Of a stretch of DNA of 64,000 nucleotides, positions 54,240 to 63,629 are shown one piece after another. How positions within the stretch are numbered: position 1 is the first letter of the stretch; each line of letters starts with the position of its first letter. Source of the DNA: a virus; the IMG/VR virus record IMGVR_UViG_3300017783_000015, positions 1 through 64,000 of that record, one strand, 5' to 3'. Both the position numbers and the translations under genes were made by a program. Below the pieces are notes generated by a model. The model was not told the DNA's origin and did not search any database. It was given only the letters and a program-made list of their open reading frames with translations.

Positions 54240-56493
54240 TGTAGCAATAATAGAAAAGACAATGTCAAGTACTAACTATGATAAGTACTTTGACTTTGAG
54301 CATGACAGATTTGCGTTATGTTCAGATAGTTCAAAACAGAAAATTTTGAAAAGAGATGTTGATATTGAAATCGATATCGATTCGTACGAATGGCTCATTC
54401 TTGTAGGTTCAGAGCCTTTCAAACATTTCACTAAAAAGACATCAATAACAGAGTACAATGGAAAAATAATTGATGATAGATTTTTGGCTTTGATAAACCC
54501 TGCAATGATTAAGTTCAGACCAGAGGCAAAGAAGTCATTCGAGGAAGCCGTTGAGAGTATATCGGGATATGTAAGCGGAGAGCTTACACAGAAATCCTTA
54601 GGCGAAGATAGATGCTTTGGTATACAAGATTCAGAACAGCTTCATGCGTACCTACAAGATGCGCTAGACCATCCAAATGATTTCGTTGCACTTGACTCCG
54701 AGACATCAGCACTATATTGCCGTGATGGCTATATGCTTGGTTTCTCTATGTCATACAAAAAAGAACATGGTGTATATGTAGATACAGAGTGTATAGATGA
54801 AAAAGCAGAACAAATGATGCAAACGCTATTCAGCAAGAAACGAGTTGTATTTCACAACAGTAAGTTTGACTTGCAGTGGTTTGAGTATCATTTCAACTTT
54901 GAGTTTCCACACTTTGAAGATACTATGCTTATGCACTATATGTTTGACGAGAATCCTGGTACGCATGGTTTGAAACAACTTGCTATTAAGCATACAGACT
55001 ATGGAGATTACGAGGCAGAACTCGACAACTATATCAAAGATTATTTGAAACGCACAGGAATACTTAAAGCTAGTTTCAGTTATGATTTGATACCCTTTGA
55101 GGTAATGAAGAACTATGCTGCAATGGATGCTGTAGTTACTTTCTTATTGTTTGAAAAATTTGAGAGTGCTATATTGAAGAATGAAAAACTATATTGGGTT
55201 TACAAGAATATTCTTATAGAGGGTGTTCGATTCTTAAAAGATGTAGAATCCAATGGCGTACCTTTTGATAAGACTCGACTAGAGTTTGGGCAAAAGAGAA
55301 TGGGAGAAGATATACAAGCTGCAGTTGATGCACTTCAAGCTTTCCCAGAGGTCAAAGCATTTATAGCTGCAAAGGGTGGGTTCAATCCTAACTCTACAGT
55401 TCAATTACGAAGTCTATTGTTTGACTACATAGGCTTAGCCCCAACGGGTAAGAAAACGGGTACTGGTGCTGATAGTACTGATGCGGAAGTATTGGGTATA
55501 CTAGCAGAACAACACGAAGTACCAAAACACATTCTTGAAATTCGTCAAAAGGTTAAAATTAAGAATACATATCTTGATAAAATTATACCTAACTTGGACA
55601 AGGACAGGCGACTTAGGACGAATTTCAACCTTCATGGTACAACTTCGGGCAGACTTTCATCAAGTGGTAAACTAAACATGCAACAGCTTCCAAGAGACAA
55701 TCCTACAGTAAAGGGTTGTATCAAGGCAAAGGCGGGTCATAAGATAGTTGCCATGGACTTGACAACCGCAGAAGTATATTGTGCGGCTGTACTTGCAAAT
55801 GATAAAGGTCTAATGAATGTGTTTAAGTCTGGAGGAAACTTCCATAGTACGATTGCAAAGCAAGTGTTCAGACTTCCTTGTGAAGTAGAACAAGTTGCAG
55901 AGTTATATGGAGACAAAAGACAACAAGCGAAGGCAGTTACCTTTGGTATCATGTACGGAGCTGGTCCGAAGAAAATTAGTGAGCAGGTAACTAAGGATAG
56001 TGGAAGTGTATTTAGTATGCAAGAAGCTCAATATGTTATCAAAGATTACTTTGAGGCTTTCCCTAAACTGCGAGAATGGTTGAACAACATGCAGAAGTTC
56101 ATTCAAGCAAATGGTTTCATTTATTCTCATTTCGGAAGAAAGAGAAGATTACCAAATGTATTCTCGCAAGACAAGGGAATCGCTGCTCACGAAGTAAGGT
56201 CTGGAGTAAATGCACTTGTGCAGTCTGTATCATCTGACATCAACTTGCTTGGTGCGATAGATACACAGAAGTATATTCGTAAGACTGGCATGAAAGCAAA
56301 AATATTTGCGCTAGTGCATGACTCCATACTTGCTGAAGTTCCAGAAGATGAGATAGAACTATATAGTGCTAAACTAAAAGAGTTTATTCAGAAAGATAGA
56401 GGACTGTCAATACCTGACGCCCCTGTTGGATGTGACTTTGATGTTGCTGATGATTACTCACTAGGTAAGTTTGAGAAATTATACGGACTATGA
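54232..56493 (+). CDS. Family A DNA polymerase with 3'-5' exonuclease
   Basis: A 753-residue replicative polymerase. Exonuclease motifs: FVALDSETSALYC (D-x-E), VVFHNSKFDLQWF and NYAAMDAVVTF (Y-x3-D). Polymerase motif A is VAMDLTTAEVYCAAVLA, with the Asp and the steric-gate Glu; motif B is RQQAKAVTFGIMYG; motif C is LVHDSILAEVP, where the usual second acidic Glu is Ser. The catalytic Asp pair is intact. A Phe in motif B (as in Pol I F762) is retained. Confidence 0.95.
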   Translation: MANVAIIEKTMSSTNYDKYFDFEHDRFALCSDSSKQKILKRDVDIEIDIDSYEWLILVGSEPFKHFTKKTSITEYNGKIIDDRFLALINPAMIKFRPEAKKSFEEAVESISGYVSGELTQKSLGEDRCFGIQDSEQLHAYLQDALDHPNDFVALDSETSALYCRDGYMLGFSMSYKKEHGVYVDTECIDEKAEQMMQTLFSKKRVVFHNSKFDLQWFEYHFNFEFPHFEDTMLMHYMFDENPGTHGLKQLAIKHTDYGDYEAELDNYIKDYLKRTGILKASFSYDLIPFEVMKNYAAMDAVVTFLLFEKFESAILKNEKLYWVYKNILIEGVRFLKDVESNGVPFDKTRLEFGQKRMGEDIQAAVDALQAFPEVKAFIAAKGGFNPNSTVQLRSLLFDYIGLAPTGKKTGTGADSTDAEVLGILAEQHEVPKHILEIRQKVKIKNTYLDKIIPNLDKDRRLRTNFNLHGTTSGRLSSSGKLNMQQLPRDNPTVKGCIKAKAGHKIVAMDLTTAEVYCAAVLANDKGLMNVFKSGGNFHSTIAKQVFRLPCEVEQVAELYGDKRQQAKAVTFGIMYGAGPKKISEQVTKDSGSVFSMQEAQYVIKDYFEAFPKLREWLNNMQKFIQANGFIYSHFGRKRRLPNVFSQDKGIAAHEVRSGVNALVQSVSSDINLLGAIDTQKYIRKTGMKAKIFALVHDSILAEVPEDEIELYSAKLKEFIQKDRGLSIPDAPVGCDFDVADDYSLGKFEKLYGL

Positions 56494-56981
56494 GTTTAGT
56501 TACAGTAATAAAACACTATGATGAATTAACAACTGATGAACTTTATAGAGTTATTCAGTTGAGAATACAAGGTTTTATTGTAAGAAATGGAACTTGTTAT
56601 CAAGATCTTGAAGCGCATTATGATAAAGAGCAGTGGTATATGATGACATATGACACAGTTCTTGGTATGCAACCGCAAGTTATGGTGGGCGTAAATGCAT
56701 TGTGTACTAATAAAGTATTTACAGGGGATGATGGTACAGAGTATCGCTACCCTGCGTTTCGTAGACAATCGTGGGTTGATGCCTACAAGGGTGGAGCATC
56801 AACCTATGACCTTACTATCGGTAAAGAGTTTTGTGAAAAACAATTCGATAGTCCTAACATGATGTGTGAAATAACATATGAAAAAGGTAGAGATGTATTT
56901 TTAGATTTTGGTATGATAGAAGTAGGAACAAATGTAGACCCAGCAGGTAGAAGAAACTGGGTTTTTATCTATGAGGAATAG
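56490..56981 (+). CDS. GNAT acyltransferase-like protein (ElaA-like start)
   Basis: A 163-residue protein with ELYRVIQLRIQGFIVRNGTC, then YQDLEAHYD, very like the opening of ElaA-type GNAT proteins. The CoA loop is not clear. It could acylate a protein or small molecule. Overlaps the polymerase stop. Confidence 0.6.
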   Translation: MSLVTVIKHYDELTTDELYRVIQLRIQGFIVRNGTCYQDLEAHYDKEQWYMMTYDTVLGMQPQVMVGVNALCTNKVFTGDDGTEYRYPAFRRQSWVDAYKGGASTYDLTIGKEFCEKQFDSPNMMCEITYEKGRDVFLDFGMIEVGTNVDPAGRRNWVFIYEE

Positions 56982-56982
56982 T

Positions 56983-57288
56983 ATGAAAAAATTTATTTTA
57001 TGGGTAGTGGATTGTTGGAGATTAGTAATGGATAATAGATATAATCCATTGAAACATATTCCAGACCCTAGTTTACAAATGTACTTCACATTAGTATTGT
57101 TTACAATGTGGTCAGTATATTTTGGAGCAGTCGCAACTTATTATATGGGTTGGTATGGATATAATACAGTAACAAGTATAGTAGTTCATCTAGCCGTTTT
57201 GATTCCATTAGGATTTACAAATGCAATATTTTTAGATGCAGAAAGAGATGGCGCACAATGGTTGAAGGACTGGAGAAACGACAAGTAA
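56983..57288 (+). CDS. Small two-helix membrane protein
   Basis: A 101-residue protein (MKKFILWVVDCWRLVMDNRY) with membrane helices at about 32-55 and 62-84, ending WLKDWRNDK. An ATG four codons earlier is possible. Function unknown. Confidence 0.65.
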   Translation: MKKFILWVVDCWRLVMDNRYNPLKHIPDPSLQMYFTLVLFTMWSVYFGAVATYYMGWYGYNTVTSIVVHLAVLIPLGFTNAIFLDAERDGAQWLKDWRNDK

Positions 57289-58053
57289 GTGAAAGTATTG
57301 ATATTTGGTCAGTCTGGTTCAGGCAAGACTACTCTATGTAAAAACATAGTCGATATAATGGGCGATAGAGTCGTTCATATCAATGCGGATGAAGTTCGTA
57401 AAGAAGCAGATGATTGGGACTTTTCAGAACAAGGTCGTTGGAGACAGTTTAGAAGAATGTTGAACAAGGCAAATGCTGTATCAGAAAGTGGTAAAGTTGC
57501 CTTAGTAGATTTTATATGCCCATACAAGTCAGGTCGAGAGCAGTTTGATGCCGACCTGATTATTTTTATGTCAACAGTAGTGAATGGTAAGTATGAAGAT
57601 ACTAACAAGATATTTGAATGGCCGCACTGGAGTGAGTATGACTTCGATATACATGAGTGGGATGATGACGATCCTGTTGATGTATGTTGGACTATAGGTA
57701 AAAGATTATGGCAAGATGATATGCCAACAGTACAAATGCTTGGTAGGTGGCAACCATGGCATGAGGGACACCAAGCCCTACTAGATAGATGTCTAGAGAA
57801 AGCGCCACAAGTAGATATACAAATAAGAACAATGCCTTGGGGTGACAATAACCCCTTTAGTGTACATGAAGTACAAACAAATTTAAGAAACAAACTAGCA
57901 CATCTAGCTGGTATAGTATCAATATCCATAGTGCCAAATATAGTAAATATTACATATGGCAGAAAAGTAGGGTATACTATAGAACAAGAACATTTTGAGA
58001 AAGAAATTGAAAACATTAGCGCAACAAAAATACGAAATAATACAACCGATTAG
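57289..58053 (+). CDS. P-loop kinase fused to a nucleotidyltransferase
   Basis: A 254-residue protein, GTG start. Residues 1-120 form an APS-kinase-like P-loop kinase (LIFGQSGSGKTTLCKNIV; VHINADEVRKEADDW; VALVDFICPYKSGREQFD). Residues 140-254 form a nucleotidyltransferase with LGRWQPWHEGHQALLDRC (H-x-G-H) and a terminal ISATKIRNN. Such fusions phosphorylate and then activate one precursor, as in NAD or nucleotide-sugar synthesis. Confidence 0.85.
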   Translation: MKVLIFGQSGSGKTTLCKNIVDIMGDRVVHINADEVRKEADDWDFSEQGRWRQFRRMLNKANAVSESGKVALVDFICPYKSGREQFDADLIIFMSTVVNGKYEDTNKIFEWPHWSEYDFDIHEWDDDDPVDVCWTIGKRLWQDDMPTVQMLGRWQPWHEGHQALLDRCLEKAPQVDIQIRTMPWGDNNPFSVHEVQTNLRNKLAHLAGIVSISIVPNIVNITYGRKVGYTIEQEHFEKEIENISATKIRNNTTD

Positions 58054-58555
58054 TTTCAGAGCTGATGTTGAATATTTATTGGATAAAGCAAATAAACTAA
58101 AAAAGAAAGACTATACACATAAAGATGGGACAAAAGTTCCCAACTATAAGTTTGCACATTACCATGATGATGAAATAGAAGGCTTCCTAGAAACTATGCC
58201 TTTTCTCTCAAAGTGTAAATACAGAACAAGTTTTGTCTGGCTTACTAAGAATAGTGTATTGCCATGGCATACAGACAAGAATAATAAGTGTACTATAATA
58301 TGGTCACTTGCAGGTGGGTGGGATAACTCAACTACATACTTTAGACATCCAAGTCAGACTGGTGGCAACAGAGGAGACCATGATAGAAAGTGGGTATACA
58401 AAGATGCCTTAATAGATACACAGATAGAACATAAAGTAAAAGTTAGAAAAGAAGATAAAATTATGTTTAAAATATCTATAATTGATAAGGACTTCCAATG
58501 GTTAGTCAAAGAGTGGGAAACTTGCTATAAAGGATTTAAGATAAGTCGTGATTAA
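58007..58555 (+). CDS. 2OG-oxygenase-like (aspartyl-hydroxylase type) protein
   Basis: About 182 residues from a TTG start; a TTG four codons earlier is also possible. YRTSFVWLTKNSVLPWHTDK near residue 68 gives H-x-D and IIWSLAGGWDNSTTYF the following strand; a late lone His (IEHKVKVRKEDKIM) may be the third ligand. It overlaps the kinase gene. Confidence 0.65.
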   Translation: MKTLAQQKYEIIQPISFRADVEYLLDKANKLKKKDYTHKDGTKVPNYKFAHYHDDEIEGFLETMPFLSKCKYRTSFVWLTKNSVLPWHTDKNNKCTIIWSLAGGWDNSTTYFRHPSQTGGNRGDHDRKWVYKDALIDTQIEHKVKVRKEDKIMFKISIIDKDFQWLVKEWETCYKGFKISRD

Positions 58556-59012
58556 ATTTCCAGCATACATACTTTCAGACGAGCCAGAAGAGATAGATGG
58601 ATTAGTATTGATTGGCGACCAGATAGTAGACGATAGAAATATGACTGGTAAAACACTAGGAATGAGAAGATTACAAAGCCCTATGAAAAGTATCTATCCG
58701 CTTCGTTATCAGATTGATGATGAAATAGGAATGATGAAACATAGAGGCAAACATTTCATAGATACAAATGGAGTGTATTGGTACAATGAGAAAACAGGAA
58801 CTGCCCAACTCAAATATCATAAAATAAGAAAAGTAGAAAAGAAAGATATTGCCACAGTTGTGTGGTTAAAGGATGTTCCTTTCCCTTTTGTAGAGGCACG
58901 ACCTCCGCAAGAAGGTAACTCATGGGCAGGAGTTTTGTACAAGAAAGGAATACCATGGAAGATATGGGAATACTGTGAGGAGCAGAAGAAAGATACATGG
59001 CGGAAAATTTAG
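58548..59012 (+). CDS. Hypothetical protein conserved in marine phages
   Basis: A 154-residue protein, GTG start. It contains YNEKTGTAQLKYHKIRKV and WLKDVPFPFVEARPPQE. I recognise the type from marine T4-like and related phages but know no function. It overlaps both neighbours. Confidence 0.6.
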   Translation: MIKFPAYILSDEPEEIDGLVLIGDQIVDDRNMTGKTLGMRRLQSPMKSIYPLRYQIDDEIGMMKHRGKHFIDTNGVYWYNEKTGTAQLKYHKIRKVEKKDIATVVWLKDVPFPFVEARPPQEGNSWAGVLYKKGIPWKIWEYCEEQKKDTWRKI

Positions 59013-59203
59013 TTATATTCTACAAGGCAATAACTTGGAGAATAATAGCAACAACAATAACATTTTTAATCGCTTGGGCAATACTCGGCAAAATCGAGTA
59101 TGCGGCAGGCATAGCCTGGCTTGATATGTTAGTCAAGCTAGTAGCATATATGGGGCATGAAAAGATATGGTTATCAATATCGAAAAACTCAAAAGTAAGT
59201 TAG
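58997..59203 (+). CDS. DUF2061 small membrane protein
   Basis: A 68-residue protein: FYKAITWRIIATTITFLIAW, then AGIAWLDMLVKLVAYMGHEK and IWLSI. This matches DUF2061 membrane proteins of bacteria and marine phages. Two membrane helices. Role unknown. Confidence 0.8.
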   Translation: MAENLVIFYKAITWRIIATTITFLIAWAILGKIEYAAGIAWLDMLVKLVAYMGHEKIWLSISKNSKVS

Positions 59204-59409
59204 AAACAAATATAGTATTAATCACATTTGAAAGTTTAAAGTCTGGCAAAGTATATTCCAGAGAGTACACTTTAAATGAGAAATACATGGAAGTTCCTAA
59301 TCATATAAAAAATCAAAGTGGAGATACTTTGATATGTTATGATGTAGAATTTAAAAAGTGGGAAGACTTACAACTTTACACTATACAACAATTTAAAGTA
59401 GTAGAATGA
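59167..59409 (+). CDS. Small hypothetical protein
   Basis: An 80-residue beta-rich protein (MVINIEKLKSKLETNIVLIT) with YSREYTLNEKYMEVPNHIKN. Similar short proteins occur in marine phages. Overlaps both neighbours. Confidence 0.6.
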   Translation: MVINIEKLKSKLETNIVLITFESLKSGKVYSREYTLNEKYMEVPNHIKNQSGDTLICYDVEFKKWEDLQLYTIQQFKVVE

Positions 59410-59912
59410 TAATGGTTATTAATAATTTCTTTACGGATGAACAGTGTGCCTTTTGGCGCTCTTACTGTTCTTTTGCTAGTAATAATGATAGTTTAGAAGT
59501 AGCATTAAAAGTACAAGAAGTGCCACAAAAAGTAGATAGAAATTATTACACCTTACTAAGTAAATATAACTTTATGGATGAAGTAAAGTATCTTGCAGAG
59601 AAAAATTTTAAGAAAAAGTTATATTTTCAAAAAAGAAACTATGGACATATAATGCATTATCACACTCCTGGACAAGGATTGAGGTGGCATGCAGAACCTA
59701 ATATTAGTACTGTATCAGTATCTATCAACATATCAGAAGAATATGAAGGTGCTGAATTACAGTTTAGACAAGAAGATTTACAACTGCCATATAAAAGCGC
59801 AGTATTTTACGATAGTAACTTGGCACACAGAGTCAGTCCTCTTACGAGTGGTGAAAAGATGAGTATAGTTATGTGGCTACCAAATAAGGAACAATTATGT
59901 GTGGATTCGTAG
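59406..59912 (+). CDS. 2OG-Fe(II) oxygenase
   Basis: A 168-residue protein. YGHIMHYHTPGQGLRWHAEP near residue 79 and ISEEYEGAELQFRQ are as in prolyl-hydroxylase-type oxygenases; AVFYDSNLAHRVSPLTSGEK supplies the distal His and a 2OG-binding basic residue. The first site is H-x-E rather than H-x-D. Confidence 0.78.
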   Translation: MIMVINNFFTDEQCAFWRSYCSFASNNDSLEVALKVQEVPQKVDRNYYTLLSKYNFMDEVKYLAEKNFKKKLYFQKRNYGHIMHYHTPGQGLRWHAEPNISTVSVSINISEEYEGAELQFRQEDLQLPYKSAVFYDSNLAHRVSPLTSGEKMSIVMWLPNKEQLCVDS

Positions 59913-61405
59913 TAACAACTAGAAGGCATGATATAGAATACATGACCATGAGACAGAAACATCGTGGTCCAACAGATACAGGTTACTATAAAGATGGTAG
60001 GTTTGCTTACGGGCATGTTTTACTTGATGTAAATGGAGAGCATCAAGTACAACCTTACAAAACAAAGAAAGGAAATATTCTAGTATTCAATGGAGAAATG
60101 TATGATTCTAATGTTAGTAATGATACAGCTTTTCTAGGAAATGGGCTAGATTTATTCGGATATAGATTTATTGGAAGCACTGACTTTCATGGCTCGTTTG
60201 TATATCACAATAAACAAACAAATAAATTAATCATAGTACGAGATCACTTTGGGGCAAAACCTTTGTGGATTTATAAGAAAGGTAATGATATTACTGTTAG
60301 TACTAGTTTGAGAAGTATATATTGGAAAGAAACTAATAAAGATGAATATAATATGTACATGCACAACCCTTTATGGTTAGGAACAAAGTCTCCATATAAA
60401 GATATAATTAAAGTTGCTCCTGGTCAAATGTGGATTTATGATTTAGCGACAAACAAAATGGAGCAAAAGAATCTATGGGCAAATATGAGAATTGGGTCAA
60501 AGGAAATAGACTTGGCAGAGTTCAAAGAAAACTGTATCAATGGAATAAAAAAGGTTGCAAAGAATAAACAAAAAACAGCATTATTCCTTAGTGGAGGATT
60601 AGATAGTACTTGTGCACTAGGTGTGCTCAAAGAAGAAGATTTGAACTTGACTGCGTACATCTGTAATTATGGTAAGGGTGGAGAGCTTTTTCACGATCAT
60701 GATGGATTTAGAAATGAGGCAAGAATGGCAGTACAAACTTGTCAAGAGTGGGGAGTTCCTTATAAAGTTGTAAATCTAAACTATGAATCTTTACATCACT
60801 ATCATAGAATGTGGTTAGCACATACACACTATCCTTGGGTAGATAGAAATAGAACAGCTCCTAGATTTGCACTGTGTAAAGCGGCAAGTCGTGACGGGTG
60901 TAAAGTAGTTCTAACTGGAGATAGTGCCGATGAATTATTTACAGGATATCAACATCATGATAGATACTATGATGATGAATATAATAAAGAAACAATAGAA
61001 CAATATTCTACAAGACAACAGTGGATTCCAAGACAGATATTTAGTGAAACAGACCACAAGAATAATGCTTTATGGTATGATTTAGTGAGTACATCAGAAC
61101 AAAATATACTGACAACTGACCAAACCTGCGGTATGTGGGGATTAGAAAGCAGACCAGTATTTTTATCACAAAGTTTTGTAAGATACATGATAGGTATAGA
61201 AAGCGGAGTAAAATTCACTAAGCATCGTAAGTATCAGTTAGGGACATATAAGTATCTATTAAGAGAAGTTATGGCGGACTATTTACCAAATCATGTCCGT
61301 AACAGAATGAACAAAACAGGGTGGTCATCCCCTTGGGATAATAACCATCCAGAGTTGACTAAGCTATGGAAGCTACAAGATTTGGAATTTATTGCAAACT
61401 TATGA
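59897..61405 (+). CDS. Asparagine synthase B-like glutamine amidotransferase
   Basis: A 502-residue two-domain enzyme. The N-terminal glutaminase starts with MCGFVV (Cys2 nucleophile) and has KHRGPTDTGYYKDG, LVFNGEMYDS and VRDHFGAKPLWIYK. The C-terminal synthetase has TALFLSGGLDSTCALGVL (PP-loop) and LTGDSADELFTGYQHH. Members make Asn or amidate other acids, including glycan parts. It starts inside the oxygenase gene. Confidence 0.92.
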   Translation: MCGFVVTTRRHDIEYMTMRQKHRGPTDTGYYKDGRFAYGHVLLDVNGEHQVQPYKTKKGNILVFNGEMYDSNVSNDTAFLGNGLDLFGYRFIGSTDFHGSFVYHNKQTNKLIIVRDHFGAKPLWIYKKGNDITVSTSLRSIYWKETNKDEYNMYMHNPLWLGTKSPYKDIIKVAPGQMWIYDLATNKMEQKNLWANMRIGSKEIDLAEFKENCINGIKKVAKNKQKTALFLSGGLDSTCALGVLKEEDLNLTAYICNYGKGGELFHDHDGFRNEARMAVQTCQEWGVPYKVVNLNYESLHHYHRMWLAHTHYPWVDRNRTAPRFALCKAASRDGCKVVLTGDSADELFTGYQHHDRYYDDEYNKETIEQYSTRQQWIPRQIFSETDHKNNALWYDLVSTSEQNILTTDQTCGMWGLESRPVFLSQSFVRYMIGIESGVKFTKHRKYQLGTYKYLLREVMADYLPNHVRNRMNKTGWSSPWDNNHPELTKLWKLQDLEFIANL

Positions 61406-62682
61406 AGGCAGTATACTCTAACAGAATCTATCTTTCTGTAGATACAAAAACAAGTTCGGATATCGAAAAGGAGCTTACATATACAATAGCACCGCGTATT
61501 CCGACTGACCCACCTATCGTGTTCAAAACAATACGATGGATAAAAGAGGGATTGATTTCCATACCAATGGGTAGAGAGGATTTAGTCCCATCAGATTACG
61601 AGATTATCGACAAGCGAGTAACATCGCCAGTCGAACTACCTGACTTTGCGTACACTTTACGACCTTCCCAGCAGAAGGTACATGACGAGGTACAAGACAA
61701 TGCGATAGTTAACGCATGGGTAAGTTGGGGAAAGACAATAACGGCTTTGGCTATAGCTAAGAAGTTAGGTCAGAAAACATTAGTTGTTACCCACACAACT
61801 AACTTAAGAAATCAGTGGGAAAAAGACGTACAAAATTGTTTTGGAATACAAGCAGGGAGAATCGGGTCAGGTAGCTTTGATACTTCGTCCCCAATCGTTG
61901 TCGGGAATATCCAAAGTTTGTACCGAAAAATGGACGACATCAAACAAGTTTTCGGAACTGTGATTTTAGACGAGATGCACCATGTTAGTAGTCCGACTTT
62001 TACTCGGATTGTTGATGAAATGCCTTGTCGTTATAAGATAGGTTTGACAGGAACACTAGAAAGAAAGGATGGACGCCATGTGGTTTTTAGAGATTACTTT
62101 GGTCACAATGTAATGAAACCACCAAAAGAAAATTACATGACTCCTAGGATTGATGTAATTAAGTCCGAGATACGCTTCCTTGATGGTGCGTATACGCCTT
62201 GGGCAGAAAGAATAAATCATCTTGCATTTAATGAGGAATATGTTCATAGTGTAAGTATGATTGCTGCAAAATATGCCGCACAAGGACACAAAGTTTTAGT
62301 AGTGTCTGACAGAGTAGCTTTTCTAAAGGCATGCTCTGAATTGTGTGGCGATAAAGCAGTTTCCATAACAGGAGATATGGAGTTTGCTGAAAGAGATAAA
62401 GTAATGAATCAAATAAAGAAAGATAAAAATATTTTGTTTGGTACACAGTCTATATTCTCAGAAGGCATATCATTGAACGATTTAAGTTGTTTAGTGTTGG
62501 GTACACCAATAAATAATGACCCTCTGCTAACACAGCTAATCGGTAGAGTAATAAGAGAGAAGGAAGGAAAACAACAACCTGTGGTTGTAGACATTCATCT
62601 CAAAGGAAAAACGGCAGCCCGTCAAGCAAATGCAAGACTGGGCTACTACATGAAACAAGATTACGAGGTAAATATACTATGA
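61402..62682 (+). CDS. SF2 DNA helicase (UvsW/RecG-type)
   Basis: A 426-residue helicase; the ATG overlaps the previous TGA. AWVSWGKTITALAIAKKL is motif I (S-W-G-K-T in place of G-x-G-K-T), TVILDEMHHVSS motif II, KIGLTGTLERKDG motif III, ILFGTQSIFSEGISLNDLS motif V and LIGRVIREKEGKQ motif VI. UvsW-type enzymes remodel replication forks and recombination intermediates. Confidence 0.88.
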   Translation: MKAVYSNRIYLSVDTKTSSDIEKELTYTIAPRIPTDPPIVFKTIRWIKEGLISIPMGREDLVPSDYEIIDKRVTSPVELPDFAYTLRPSQQKVHDEVQDNAIVNAWVSWGKTITALAIAKKLGQKTLVVTHTTNLRNQWEKDVQNCFGIQAGRIGSGSFDTSSPIVVGNIQSLYRKMDDIKQVFGTVILDEMHHVSSPTFTRIVDEMPCRYKIGLTGTLERKDGRHVVFRDYFGHNVMKPPKENYMTPRIDVIKSEIRFLDGAYTPWAERINHLAFNEEYVHSVSMIAAKYAAQGHKVLVVSDRVAFLKACSELCGDKAVSITGDMEFAERDKVMNQIKKDKNILFGTQSIFSEGISLNDLSCLVLGTPINNDPLLTQLIGRVIREKEGKQQPVVVDIHLKGKTAARQANARLGYYMKQDYEVNIL

Positions 62683-63629
62683 GTAATGAAAAAACAATAC
62701 AGTTAAATATTGAGGAAATGCGCAAGAATAAAGTATTTCTTGCTACACCTATGTATGGTGGTATGTGCAATGGACTTTATACTAAGTCTTTAATGGACAC
62801 TACTGCAGTATGTATGAATCACGGATTGCAGTTGCAAATTTACTATATGTTTAACGAATCACTTATTACTAGAGCTAGAAACTATTGTGTTGCTAACTTT
62901 CTTAAAAGTGATGCAGAGTACCTACTTTTTGTAGATAGCGATATAGCTTGGAATGCAATGGACTTACTTTATATGTGGCATTTACTTGCTACAAGAAAGG
63001 AAGAATTAAAAGTTTTCTGTGCATTATATCCTAAGAAAACTATTGCATGGGAGAAAGTACTTAGAGCAGCAAAAACAGGGTTATATGACGAAGACCCTAT
63101 GGCACTAGAAAAAGTTGCAGGAGATATGGTGTTTAATCCTTTACCAGATGAGCATCCAGATGGGCAAGCCCCTATCTACGAACCTGTAAAAATAAAAGAA
63201 GGTGCAACAGGATTTATGTTTATACATAGGTCTGTCTTTGAAGAATATGACCAGCATCACCCTGAAAGACTATACACTCCTGACCATATAAGAGAAGGAG
63301 AGTTTGAGACTGGTGAGCAAATAATGGCATACTTTGATTGCATAATCAATGAACAGAACAGATATCTTAGTGAAGATTATATGTTCTCTGAAACTGTAAG
63401 AAATTTTGGAGTAGACATATGGTGTTTACCTATGATAGAATTAATGCACTGCGGCAGTCACATATTTCAAGGTAAATTGATTGATATGGCTCAGGCAGGA
63501 GTACACGCAACTTTAGATCCTGACGATGTTGGTAAGGTACATAAGCGGAAGTTAGGCACGTTGCCACAAACACCTGCTCCTGACCAAGCAACAGCAGATA
63601 GTAATAAAGCTGAGAAAAATAGTTCTTGA
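62679..63629 (+). CDS. GT-A glycosyltransferase-like phage protein
   Basis: A 316-residue protein: VFLATPMYGGMCNGLYTKSL near residue 19, ESLITRARNYCVANFLKSD and the D-x-D in LLFVDSDIAWNAMDLLYMWH near 90. It fits a GT2-like phage family. The C-terminal 30 residues are Pro/Ala-rich and end in EKNSS, coded by the next promoter's conserved block. Acceptor unknown. Confidence 0.82.
   Translation: MSNEKTIQLNIEEMRKNKVFLATPMYGGMCNGLYTKSLMDTTAVCMNHGLQLQIYYMFNESLITRARNYCVANFLKSDAEYLLFVDSDIAWNAMDLLYMWHLLATRKEELKVFCALYPKKTIAWEKVLRAAKTGLYDEDPMALEKVAGDMVFNPLPDEHPDGQAPIYEPVKIKEGATGFMFIHRSVFEEYDQHHPERLYTPDHIREGEFETGEQIMAYFDCIINEQNRYLSEDYMFSETVRNFGVDIWCLPMIELMHCGSHIFQGKLIDMAQAGVHATLDPDDVGKVHKRKLGTLPQTPAPDQATADSNKAEKNSS

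Noticed and set aside
57375-58016. Leftward frame of 213 codons opposite the kinase fusion
   Set aside because: It is antisense to a gene with clear P-loop and H-x-G-H motifs; Cys/Ser-rich composition indicates a shadow.
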